Of a stretch of DNA of 64,000 bases, positions 53,400 through 64,000 are shown in pieces. A program made the position numbers and the translations under genes. The notes beneath the pieces are model-generated. The model was not told the DNA's origin. It was given only the letters and a program-made list of their open reading frames with translations, and ran no database searches. Within the stretch, counting starts at the first letter, position 1, and every line of letters starts with the position of its first letter. This DNA comes from Amoebidium appalachense (taxonomy: Eukaryota > Ichthyosporea): positions 9,982,001 through 10,046,000 of the forward strand of contig CAVNZM010000006.1 of NCBI GenBank assembly GCA_963693365.1, in the 5' to 3' direction.

Positions 53400-54927
53400 A
53401 TGAATCAGCACGCCACAACCGAAGCCTTTAATGGCTCGTTCACCTCTGTGCGAAATTCATTCTTGACTGATTTTTGGAGTGCCGTGCTCCAGTGGGGGTC
53501 ATCTTTTTTTAGAGCTCTGTCACATTTTATATTCAGAGATCGAACCCACAGCCTCTTGGGTTTTGTTAACATTTTTGGAACTCATCAAATCGTGTGTTTC
53601 TATACTATGGCTCGGTTTAACTGTATTGGGAACATATTTTCTTGAGATCCCCCAGTCTATTTTTTCATGGCTATGGTCTTCTTGTGCAAGCGTTTCCCAA
53701 GGGATCATCGATGTCGTTTTCCTTCTCGCGGGCATGATGGTTCAGTCTGTTGAAATGCTGCTCCAGTTTTCCTGGTCGGTTCTTTGCTACATCGCATATA
53801 AACTGGGTCCACCGGATGAGGGTAAGTGCGTGAGCCAAATTTGGGTTGTGTGTTGCAGCTTTGTGTCAACCGGTTGTACTGCAATTATAGTCACCCCCTC
53901 TCCTCCCCTGCCCCTCCCCCCTCCCCCTCCCCCCCTCCCCCCCTCCCCCCCCCCCCCAAACCACAAAAAAATAAAAAAATAAAATAAAATAAAGTAAAGC
54001 GCGGAAGTCAGGCTGGTTTGACATTTTCAGCTGTTGGCGCATACCGGATTCTGGTGAGGGCCAAATGTGGGGCATCGAGAGAAAAGTATGGGGGATTCGG
54101 AGAAGGGAAGAATAAAGGAAATGAAGCAGAGTAAAGAAGAACGTAAGGGGAAGGGAGAAGGAGAGTGCACCTAGGAATTCAGAAGATGAGTGTTGAAAGA
54201 GGGAGAGTGTGGGATGAAAACCGCGGGAGAGGGAGGAGGAGAGCGAGAAGAAAGGGGTGAAAGAAGATGGAGATTGCAAGGCTTGCGACAGAGTGCCGGG
54301 CTGGGGGGAAGATGGTTTACGGAGAGGGAGAGAAATCAAAACGGGAGAAGAAGAGTGGGTGTTGTGGCGGGGGTGGGCTTGGGAAGGCGAGAGTGATGTG
54401 TGTGTGTTTGGGGGGGGGGGGGGGGGGGGGGGGGGAGGGGGGAGGGAGGGGGATGGGCGAGAGAGAGAGAGAGGGAAGATGAGTGAGAGAGAGAGAGAGA
54501 CAGAGAGAGAGAGAGGTGAGAAGAGAGGGGAGGGGGGGGGAGGGAGGGGAGAGAGAGGAGAGAGTTAGGGAGGGAGAACTTGGAGAGCTTGTAATCCCCC
54601 CGCCCCCCTCTCCTTTTCCCCCTCCGTTTATGTGTGCTTTACACTCGGCATTCTGCTGTCCGTCATGAATGTGTACTTCTTACTCTGTCACGGATCTCAA
54701 ACCCCCCCCCCCCCCCCCCTCCCACCCTTCCTCTCGCACCTATGCTATCCACCTATTTACCCAGTCTCGGCATCCATTGTCCCTTTACTCTCACTTTTTT
54801 TTGGGTCCCCCCGTGTGTGCATGCCTTATTCCAATCCTTCCGGTGGGCTCGTTTGTTGCACCTTCTATTCAATAGAATGCCTCTTGGGTGACCTTTGTAA
54901 TGACTTCCCTCTGCTAAATCATCATCC

Positions 54928-54974
<47 letters not shown>

Positions 54975-56222
54975 AAAAAAAAAAAAAAAAACAGAAAGGA
55001 AGAAAAGAAATGGAAAGAAAAGAAAAGAATGCCTCTTCTCGTCTCCTCCCCCCTCCCCCCCCCCCCCCCCCCCCCGCCTTCCCCACCTACCCCCTCCCCC
55101 TCCTCCCCCCTGTTCAAGTGAAACAGTATCTGAGTTGGGTTTCGTTAACGAGGTGAATAGGTCGAAACTCGGGTACTGTGGATGACGTGGGCCCCCCCTG
55201 AGGATGAGCTCTGCTTATTATGCATACTCTTTATGTATGGCTTGCATTCTGCATCGTGTTATCCGTTTGTTCTTGTGTACTTCGTACTTTTTGACGCATT
55301 CAAACCCCCCCCCCCCCCCCCCCTAAACTCCGGTACCGTGGATCACTTGTCCCGCCAGCACCCCCCTCCCCCCAACTTGGACCCCCCAAGGATGGGCTCT
55401 GCTTATGTTGCATGCTGGGCGTGTTGCGGATGTTGCATACTTGAATGTTTGCATTTGCATGTGTCCTGCACAGTGTTTCTCATCGTGTAGTTGTATTCTT
55501 ACCGTGTTCCACATTCAAATCCCCCCCACCCCACCCCCTATCCCCCATTCCACCCCCCCCCCCCCAACCGAGGATGGGCTCTCGTTAATATGCATGCTCC
55601 TTGTGATGTGCTCTTCGCGCTCTGCTTTGTGTTGTCCGTCATAGTTGCGTGCGTACCCTATCACACCTCTTAATCCCTCTCCCCCCCCCACCCCTCTCCC
55701 CACCCGGGCCTCGAAACTGTCTTTCCAACACCTCTCTGCAAATATTTTACCCGTGCCTTCGACCATCATCAACCCCTTGCCTGTCCTGGTTGCTGTGCCA
55801 GGCTCATCCAGCCATGCACGTGAGCCCTCATATACCCACCATACTCACTGTTTGCAGAGACCAACAAGTACCAGGCCACATGCTGGTGGGTGTACCCTGT
55901 CTCGTTTCTTGTGATTGCATTCAGCGCCTTCTACTACAGCTCCACCGTGCATCTGCAAGGTGATTGGCTGTCCACCGATGACGTGGGAACAGCCCTGGAC
56001 TCGATCAGAGCCAGGGAGGGAACCAGCGAGCAGCCGTGGACTGTGGGTGGCACGGGGTCGCTTCGAAGTTTTTGCCGGGAAGTCTTGGTGAGTGGCTTGT
56101 TGTATTTTCGGGCAAATGAGTGTCATTATGACAACTTTAACTTCTGACCCCCCCCCCCCCCCCACACACACACACACACACACACACTCTCTCTCTCTCT
56201 CTCTGTCTCTCTCTCTGTCTCT

Positions 56223-56257
<35 letters not shown>

Positions 56258-56290
56258 TGAAGCTGAGCCTGTTGGGGTGGGTGGCTGGGG

Positions 56291-56329
<39 letters not shown>

Positions 56330-56371
56330 TCTGGGGAAGGAGGGGGAGGGGGGGGGACTGCTTTTTCTTTT

Positions 56372-56407
<36 letters not shown>

Positions 56408-56601
56408 TTTCGGAGGGGGGGATGGAGGGAGGGGGGGGGCGGGGGGGATAAATCGGTCTAGTTATGGATGGGAGCTCGAGGATTTTGGTTGATATTGTGT
56501 TTGCAAAAACTCTATACCAACGCCCACATATGAAGCACGTGTAAACAGCACGCACATGACCGCGCACACGGGCACCCGCACCCAAGGGACACACACACAT
56601 A

Positions 56602-56696
<95 letters not shown>

Positions 56697-56878
56697 CACA
56701 CATGTGCACGAGCACACAGTACACACACACGGCACACACACTCACATACACTCTCTCTGCTCTCTATCTGTCTATCAATCTCCTTATGTATCCATCTTGC
56801 TCTCCCCATCTTCCTCCCCCTCCCGCCCTTTCTCTCCCCCCTTTCTCCCTCTCTTCGGACCACTGGTTACACACACAC

Positions 56879-56946
<68 letters not shown>

Positions 56947-58118
56947 GCATAGCACGCACATATTCCAGAATTCTGGCGGCTTCACACACGCGCATGTACG
57001 CACACACAGTGTGTTGGTTTGAACGCATATTCTTATATGCTGATCCCATACAAGCGCACAAACGTGCACCTGTACCTCCGGGCTTTTGCACTATACCGTT
57101 ACTTCTATCCATGTCGTTCGCCCCCTTTTCCGTACTCTCTCACATCCGCTCCCCAGCTCTTCATGCCTTTCAGTCTCTCTCCCACCCCCACCCCTGGCTT
57201 TAGCCAACATTGACCGAAACCCGCAGTACTCACCATCGGCTTACTCTCCCGTTTCATGCCCCGCCTCCCCCCCCCCCCCCCCCTCTCCCCCTGCTTGCTT
57301 CTCCCCTTCTCCTTGTACCTCTTTTGGGTGTCGTAAGCCAGTAAGAAATTTGTGCTCTGCTCTCACCCCGTAGGCTGGAACCCCCCTCCCCCCCCCCCCC
57401 CCCCCCCCCCCCTTTCTCCCCGGGCCCCCTACCCTCCGCGCTCCTCCTTTGCACCCGTCCTGTCTTAATTAACCTGTTTTATGACCTGCCGACATCCCCC
57501 ACCACCACCACCACCACCACCACTACCTACCCCCCAGCACACACACAAACACAAACACACACACACAACCCCCCCCTTCTTTCCCCGGGATGGGTTCTGC
57601 TTATGACGCCCACCCTTCATGTGTTTTTGAACTCTGCATTGTGTTGTGCGTCATAAAAAAAACCTCACACTCTGTAACACATATCATCCCCACCCAACAG
57701 CCCTCCCAAACCCTCCCCTCCCCGCCCCCCCTCCCCCCCCCCCAACCACCACCACCACCCCACCACCACACACACACACACCGAATACAACACACTAACC
57801 CAATAATTCCTGCCTCCGCTGTTACTTCCTGTTATGGTTCACTTTTGGTATGGCAGCCGGATACTCAACACACACGCACCACCACAGGAGCAACTACATG
57901 CAGTCATCATGAACCACCCAGTCACCCTCTGGCTGCAGTCCAAATACGGTGCCATCTCCAATTGGGTTCGATTGAGAATGGGTCGATTGTGGGCCCGACC
58001 AAAACGGGAGGACATAAGACTCAATTTGAGCGCTGTGCCTCTGAGCCCAACCCTAAACATGCGGTTGAATGAGGCAACCTCGAGGCTGGAATCCAGGAAA
58101 GAGAGGAAAACACAAATG
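53400..58118 (+). CDS. Unrecognised multi-pass membrane protein, 5' end uncertain
   Basis: Three exons are supported by composition and matching phases: one ending at 53821 (donor GTAAGT), 55858-56087, and 57888-58118 (followed by GTAAGT, or read through to TAG at 58173-58175). The first carries two hydrophobic spans (around WVLLTFLELIKSCVSILWLG and VVFLLAGMMVQSVEMLLQF). The second starts ETNKYQATCWWVYPVSFLVI, a third span. The third is hydrophilic and basic with LWLQSKYGAISNWVRLRMG. I recognise no family. The 5' end is unclear: an ATG frame from 53400 and the membrane frame overlap but are offset by one base around 53493-53511, where GGGGG and TTTTTTT runs occur. An upstream exon or a one-base homopolymer difference could explain this. 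Confidence 0.55.
55112..55304 (+). repeat. Interspersed repeat with poly(C) tail, copy C
   Basis: About 193 bp, the reverse complement of copies A and B, ending in GTACTTCGTACTTTTTGACG then CATTCAAA and poly(C). It lacks the outer roughly 20 bp (GGTAGGTCACCC) present in A and B. It lies in an intron of the membrane-protein gene, so the family inserts in both orientations. Confidence 0.88.
55385..55662 (+). repeat. Two diverged relatives of the poly(C)-ended repeat
   Basis: Units at 55388-55515 and 55572-55662 start GGATGGGCTCT and share the TGCATGCT / CTGCTTTGTGTTGTCCGTCAT landmarks in the order seen in copy C. The first ends CATTCAAATC then poly(C). Other diverged relatives: 21255-21339, 21385-21460, 54626-54710 and 57588-57690 (plus), and 41497-41540 and 50912-50990 (minus). 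Confidence 0.6.
56162..56944. repeat. Cluster of CA, CT, GTT, CTTT and GA microsatellites
   Basis: (CA)n 56163-56186, (CT)n 56187-56226, (GT)n 56227-56255, (GTT)n 56290-56329, (CTTT)n 56368-56408, (CA)n 56598-56694, (GA)n 56883-56943, all in one intron of the membrane-protein gene. Confidence 0.95.
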
Positions 58119-58175
58119 GTAAGTATAAGCTCGGTGATGGAGCTGGAGCGGGAACAGGATTACGGAAGTTTCTAG

Positions 58176-59631
58176 GGTAGTTTTCCTATTATGTGAGATC
58201 GAAAATTATGAATGGCAAGAATATTGAATGCTGGTATGCACTTGTTGGTTATATAGCACCCATGTGACTCTCCGGATCCTCATACACGAACGTTCACCGT
58301 GACACACGCATCACACTGTCAGCTTCAATCTAAACGGACGTATGGCCGCTACATTATAACTACTAGAATGGGTTAGAATGGTACAACATCCGAACTTTCA
58401 TGTGGTTATAATTATGCTTATTGAGTCAGATTATCGTAGGGGCGTGTCTGAAGGGCAGACAATCATAGAGAAGCATTTAAGAATACGACGTTTGCAGCTA
58501 ATTGATACAATGCTGGAGTAGCGTGTGACAGAACTAGTGATGCCCCGGTGTGTGTGTTTTTTTTCGGGGAAGTTGGTCACCGTATGCAAGAACTATCTGA
58601 GACTCGCCCTATTTTTCAAAAAACGACATTCTCTACACACATGCAACAAATAAATATCTATTGATCGGTAATCGCAGGGGTGACCTGAGCACGTGCATGC
58701 ATGCATCTGCATTACTGGGCGTACGTGTTTCGGGCATGCCTTAATATGCATAATTAAATGTAGTGTGTGCGCGCATGACATGTGTATGTGTGCATTTCAC
58801 TGTGTACCGTGTGAGCGTGTGTGTGTGGCGTGTGCTAATATAGATATATCATTTAAGATAAGTGCACGTAAGGCGTGGCCACGGTGCGTGTGCACACGAA
58901 ATGCATGTACACCGTGTTTATGTGGCCTGTGTGTGTGTCCGTGATCGCCATTCTGTGTGGTGGTGATGGTGGAATGTGTGACATTGTCACTGTGTGTGTG
59001 TGTGTGTGTACAAATGCGTGTGTGCGTGTGTGTGTGTGTGTCTGTGTCTGTACCGACGGTGTGTGTGTGTCTTGGGGGGGAGAGGGGGAGGGGGTGTAGT
59101 GGGGGGGGGGGGGGGGGGGAGGGAGGGAGGGAGGGAGGGAGGGAGGGGGGGGGGGGGGGGGGGGGGGGGGGCTGTGTACACCACGTGCGTGCCCGGAATG
59201 TCACCATATGCATGTTTACTAATTGAATATGTGTATGTATGGACCAGTATTATAGTACATATGTAGGAAGTCATCATTACTTCAAAACGCATACACACAA
59301 CCGACATTTTTTTATATGTGGTATTTTTAAATTATTTCCATAAATGCACCATATATAGGCAAGGGGTTTACGCTGTTTACTCGAGGCAAAGAGAGACCAG
59401 TGTCAGGTATGGGGGCCCGGGTTTTGCACGGAATATCCCCTCAGCGGTATATAATGATCACGTACATAGATGTCCGGGGTGATGATTATATATCATGGTT
59501 TACTTTCTCTACGAGACACCATAAAGACTAAGAAAAATCATTAGTTGGGGTTCCCCGTTTTTGTTTTTTTTTGTTCTTTTTTTTTTTGGTTTTCGGGCTC
59601 CCCTGGGACACTCGGTATCAGCTGGTTGTGG

Positions 59632-59712
<81 letters not shown>

Positions 59713-59714
59713 CG
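58176..59714. other. Gene-poor AT-rich region
   Basis: No gene recognised. It contains G-rich tracts (59077-59171 with GGGA repeats), GT-rich sequence (58990-59070) and the (GT)n block at 59630-59704 that abuts the LINE remnant. ATGCAT-type palindromes are frequent at 58690-58760. Confidence 0.4.
59634..59704. repeat. (GT)n microsatellite at the 3' end of a LINE remnant
   Basis: About 70 bp of GT on the plus strand followed by (GC)5. On the LINE's own strand this is (CA)n immediately after the last coding frame ends at 59715. Confidence 0.85.
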
Positions 59715-62010
59715 CTAGAATTTTGTAATGATGTGTTTCTCAAGCCAATCAATACATCTAATAAACAGGTCGTAGTTACGTACGCGTGAGTTTAGTATAA
59801 AATCAAGGATGTTGTAATTCTCAGGTAGGCTATCTTTCTGGGTGTCTGTTGTGAATGTGACGTGTGTGTGTTGCGGTATTATGTGGTCTATTAAACTACG
59901 TTTGGCGATACATGACCGTTTAAACTGGTGTGTGTGTGTGTTGTTTGGGCATGCAAACGATGCCACCTTATACTTGATTGGATCTCCACTGTATAGCACG
60001 TGTACAGCAAAAGCGTGGTATATGATCAATAATACCATCAGCTAGAGAAAGACCAATTCTACAGGAAGGTAATATGTATTTAGAAGTTACACATTTGCGA
60101 GTGCCACTATGTATTTGGTAATATGGTTAAGGCGGTCAATATATATAAAACGAGACATCCTTACGTGAGGAAGGCTTAGTTTTTCAAGGTGTATGCTTTC
60201 ATCGGGTCTGGTGTCGTGTGGTATCTTTTTCCATCTGTTAAATTGCGTAATTATCTTGTGATTGTGTACATACATGTCTAATAAGTAAGTTGCAGTCCAA
60301 AGTCACGCACACACTTTTGCGGGGTTTATTTGTATTTGTGCCCGGGGGAAAAGGAGAGAGAGAGGGAAGGAAAGAGGGGAGAGGTGAGGAGGGGACAGGT
60401 CGGATAGAGAAGAGATGGTGGGAGGGCAAATACTTCTTTAAGCGGCTTATGTGCTTATTGAATTTCAGCGCGAGATGGGATACTCTAGCAGCTATTGGGA
60501 CCAGACCATATATCGAGAGCGTTACAGGCCCAGGTTTACAACAGTTGTCAGATAAAAAGGAGGCAACTTCTGCTTCAAGGAAATATGCCAAGGGTTCAAG
60601 CGCTCTAGTTCTCTCTTTCTTGATCCAAGCGGCGAGAAGGGGTAAACCATATTCACATGCCGGGAAGACAAAAGTGTGAATAAATAGTCTAATAGAAGGA
60701 TGGAGGGGTGTGTCTTTAAAAGTATTAGCCGAGAAGAAAGCTAACCGCTTACGAGCCAGCTCTACCCTCTTTTCGACCATATTGATATGGGAAAACATAC
60801 CACCAACAGAATTAACCGGAACACCAAGATATTTGTATTCTGGAACTATAGGTACAGGTTGAGATGATAATGTAAATGTGTGTAAATTGTTAGCTATATC
60901 AGGTACAAGAACACCACATTTGTCTATGTTAAGGATCATAAGGTTTGCCTTGCACCACTCTGACAGTACATGGAACAATCTTCGCAGGCGTCTAGGGGTA
61001 CGGGCAAGGAGGGACAGATCATCAGCATAGAGAAGTGCAGGCGGAAAGTTATTAATAGGGTCATCATTTTCGGCATAAATCTTGACAGCCAAATCATCTA
61101 TAAATAGGTTAAACAAAAAGGGGCTAAGCAATGAACCCTGCAAGAGACCTCTAGTACGAGCAAAACCATATGAAAGGTGCCCATTAACCACAGCTCTACC
61201 ATAGGTTTGAGACTAGGATGCTTCTAACAAAACACCAATGCAGTGTGGTACACCCCGTGCAGCAAGCTTTTCCCATAGGAGACCAGGGGAGACAGAATCG
61301 TAAGCAGTTTTCCAATCAATAAAACCAACATATCGTGCACCAACTTGCATAGAATCGTGCAGTGCCATTATTTGAACATAACATGAATTGTTTTTACGAA
61401 AAGCGGATTGGCATGGGTGTGAAGAATAGATTGAAACCTAGGTTGATGTGCAAATAACCCACATAATTATGTAAGCAAGCTTCAAAGAATCTACGAACAA
61501 CCTGGGTTAGTGTGATGGGGCGAAAAGATGATATGGGGCCTCAGAGTCCTTCTTAACTATGGGGATCACCAAGGTATATAACCAGGATGACGGGACATGC
61601 CCACATTTAACACCCCCCCATTTAACACACCAAGAAAAGAGAGAGCTTAACATAATAGTGAGATCGGGTTTAATAGCACGATCACTTTCCTTTTGTGGGT
61701 AGGAGGGAACAAGGATTTTAAGAAAACCGGCAGGAAATCCATCAGGTCCACAAGACTTACTAGAGTTGTAACTAGATATCACAGACCATATGGTATCGGA
61801 CTGAAAAAGGGGAGGATCGATTCTTTGGGGATAGATGGGTCGTGACAGGCCACACAATAGGTTTCTGAGCGGGGGTCCTATCTTTAAACAGTTCCGAGAA
61901 ATACTTATCAGAGTCTATTACGAGGGGTCTCCAGTGGTATCACCAATAATACGAGCAGTGGGGCCAAATCGATTCATACTAGCAAGCCGGCGCAAGCTTT
62001 CCTTTTGAGA
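59715..62010 (-). mobile_element. Degenerate non-LTR retrotransposon (LINE) with reverse transcriptase
   Basis: Minus-strand fragments: 61507-61857 has the fingers motif SCGPDGFPAGFLKIL and VIPIVKKD; 61191-61400 has palm motif A (FIDWKTAYDSV); 60238-61191 has GLLQGSLLSPFLFNLFIDDL, the catalytic YADD (about 61021-61032) and the thumb-like EYKYLGVPV. Further C-terminal coding in another frame continues to 59715 (NYDLFIRCIDWLEKH). At least two frameshifts and several in-frame stops interrupt it (for example near 61210 and 61400), so it is inactive. Upstream frame remnants (NRFGPTARIIGDTTGD) reach about 62010. No endonuclease domain is seen, so it may be 5'-truncated. The clade is not assigned. 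Confidence 0.9.
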
Positions 62011-64000
62011 CAGGGCTCACCTCGTCTAGCGGGAGTGGTGTTTGGTAAACTATGATGTTATGACGTCATTATGACGTATTTAGCGTCCTAGGCCCCGACA
62101 CTATGTAAACGTCGCGGGCGTGAGCATTCTCATAATCATTATCAGTCAAGGGGCGCCTCGCAGTACTAACGAAACTGAGAAGACGGCAGCTTATTAGCAT
62201 TCTTGTGTCTATTAGTTTACAAAACTGGTAAAGCTTTCAGGGCAACGAGCTTGGTGTGCACGGTGCACTTAGAAAAGGACATGCCTCAGATTGTTGATCG
62301 ATAGGATTATCGATCGATCACCAAGTTGAACTTTTGATCGCGCGCAATTCTGCTTTTGACCAATCAGAGTTCTAAACTACTGATAAGCCAAAATTTAAAA
62401 AAATTGGGCCTCGGACCTCCCCCAAGTTCAACGACCACCCCTTCCTCGACGAACCAAATAGAATGTTTTTTGAAGTCATTGTACAATTCTAAAAAAATTA
62501 TTATTCTAAAATATAACATAAACATGGTTTTGTTCAAATTCAGGCGTTTATGAGATGCATAGCATGCTGCATTGTCACGTGATCACTGAGCATCCACCAC
62601 TACCAGTATCAAGTCACGGCCCTCTTTTTCAGAGGGCCGTGATCAAGTTGGCCAAATGATTCGGCGATTGGATTATCACGTATGTCTCGCAAGACTTTTG
62701 GGGGGGGTTGAAGTTCAAAAACAACAAACTTTTTAATCTTTATCTTCCTTAGCAACGTAAATTTTATAAATACATCATGCTTGGGCCATTTAATTGCAAA
62801 GAGAAAAATAAACCGCATGAAATTTTATAAATTTTTATTAAACTTTATCTAGCTATAATAATCCTGGCTTTGGTATCAGTACTCTGCTATGTTGCTAAAA
62901 TATATCACGTTTTTCGCACCGTGGAATGATTTTGGACGCTGAAAAACAAAGATCGACGGGGTCTATAGAGTGCCGAGTGCCCGGAGAACATCGGATCGCG
63001 ATGGGCCCGACGCAAGCAGCTTTGAAGTTTGGCAAGTTGGCAACTCTTCTGAGCCTCGTGTTTGTGTTCAGAAAGTTTTCGTTCAGTTGTCAGTTGTTTG
63101 AACTGTCACACATGGTTGTGGGACTGACATGCATATTACTGCTCCACGCGTCAATCCCTACTCCTGCCTGCACTTCTTTCTGAGGCTAGATTAAGACAGA
63201 TAAATACAAAACTTGAGTATTTTTTGCTTCGCAACTTGTTTGCGCACCACCATACCTGACTATCAATGCATCACCCACAACGGTTTGTCTTCGAAACCCC
63301 GGGGATTCGTATACACTCGTTCGCCCATACTGGTGAACCCAACGAGCTGCTTGGTTGAGAAAAAGAACATATCAAAACGTAACCTTAGGGGTAAAAAAAG
63401 AGGGGGAAAAAGACTCGGGTCGAGCCTCGAGCGGGATACAGCACACCCACTGTCTGTGCCATGCTATACTTGATTTCTCTTGGCAACATCGGTGGTTGTA
63501 ACTACATTATACTTTCGACGGTTTAGCTGCTACTCGTGCCCAACTGACAACTATGGCACCACCAAGATTAAAACTACGTGTACCATGGACGTCTTTTTTC
63601 GGAACAATGAAATTCACCCCGTTCACTTCACATACGCGCGAGGATGTCAATGCCCCTCGAGTCAACAAACATGCAAGTCACCCGTGCATGCGTGCACGCG
63701 TTACCTGCCGCTCTCTGTGTTTCTTTTCCATATTCTATGCGCTTCTTGCAAGTTCTATTTGGGTGTCCGTTGGGCTGATGTACACATCTCTAAGCATCTC
63801 GGAGACCGAACCCAAATCCGTAAGTGAGAGTGAGAAACGATGTCCCAACCCCAGTAGCCCAAGCTCGACAATAGTCTTATTTAGTGACGTACACATAAAT
63901 CCCATACTGCCTCTTACGGATATAACCACACGGGCGTTTGTTTCAAGGGAGGCGGACAACCCAAGCGTAGAGGGCTGTATCGTGCTAGGGGACATGTTGA
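62011..64000. other. Right-end region, no recognised gene
   Basis: AT-richer sequence without microsatellites. It contains a hairpin with 12-bp arms (62614-62642). Short open frames exist at 62926-63183 (plus, 85 aa) and 63735-63995 (minus, 86 aa, ATG start close to the window edge). Neither shows a known motif; the second may continue beyond the edge. Confidence 0.4.
62614..62642. repeat. Inverted repeat with 12-bp arms
   Basis: TCACGGCCCTCT, a 5-nt loop TTTTC, then the exact reverse complement. It shares the CACGGCC(A/C)TCT start with the hairpin at 33721. Confidence 0.9.

Noticed and set aside
53515-53550. tRNA B-box-like GGTTCGATCTC on the minus strand
   Set aside because: No A box, acceptor stem or anticodon arm could be drawn around it.
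63735-63995. 86-residue minus-strand frame at the right edge
   Set aside because: ATG start and clean frame, but no motif, no promoter context visible and no homologue recognised; left as unassigned.

Overview
The window is nuclear DNA of a eukaryote. It holds intron-rich protein genes with GT-AG introns (often 0.3-1.5 kb) embedded in an extreme density of homopolymer G/C tracts (up to about 85 nt), (GT/CA)n and (GA)n microsatellites. The lipin N-terminal domain and the RNF4-like ligase look more like animals and their unicellular relatives than plants or typical fungi. A unicellular holozoan with long introns is my best guess, but this is inference.

Layout. 848-17987 (minus): a lipin-type phosphatidate phosphatase with at least 23 recognisable exons; the C-terminal end lies beyond the left edge. 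18781-23319 (plus): the complex I CHCH subunit NDUFA8, divergent from lipin. 24839-27977 (minus): ribosomal protein L11. 29304-29753 (plus): an intronless small secreted Cys protein. 30710-31871 (minus): a two-exon secreted Gly/Trp-repeat protein. 35310-38499 (minus): a 297-residue RING ligase with five SUMO-interacting-like motifs, a candidate SUMO-targeted ubiquitin ligase (STUbL). 39905-52299 (minus): a complete 15-exon RUVBL2/Reptin gene encoding 475 residues. About 53400-58118 (plus): an unrecognised multi-pass membrane protein, divergent from RUVBL2. 59715-62010 (minus): a decayed non-LTR retrotransposon. 62011-64000: AT-richer sequence with no recognised gene.

For the genes called with full exon lists, reading phase was checked at each listed junction. 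RPL11, RUVBL2, NDUFA8 and the RNF4-like gene each give an uninterrupted frame. Lipin has one unresolved stretch, between about 11574 and 12178.

The genes are unrelated housekeeping functions (lipid synthesis, respiration, translation, chromatin/AAA+ remodelling, SUMO-ubiquitin crosstalk), and no operon-like unit is implied. The more unusual signals are in the non-coding DNA. C-tracts on the sense strand repeatedly follow 5' splice sites. Some 3' splice sites are made of (CA)n instead of a pyrimidine tract. An interspersed repeat family ends in poly(C). Homopolymer blocks keep a fixed C(n)A(n) polarity. A 35-bp minisatellite sits in a RUVBL2 intron. A LINE remnant ends in (CA)n.
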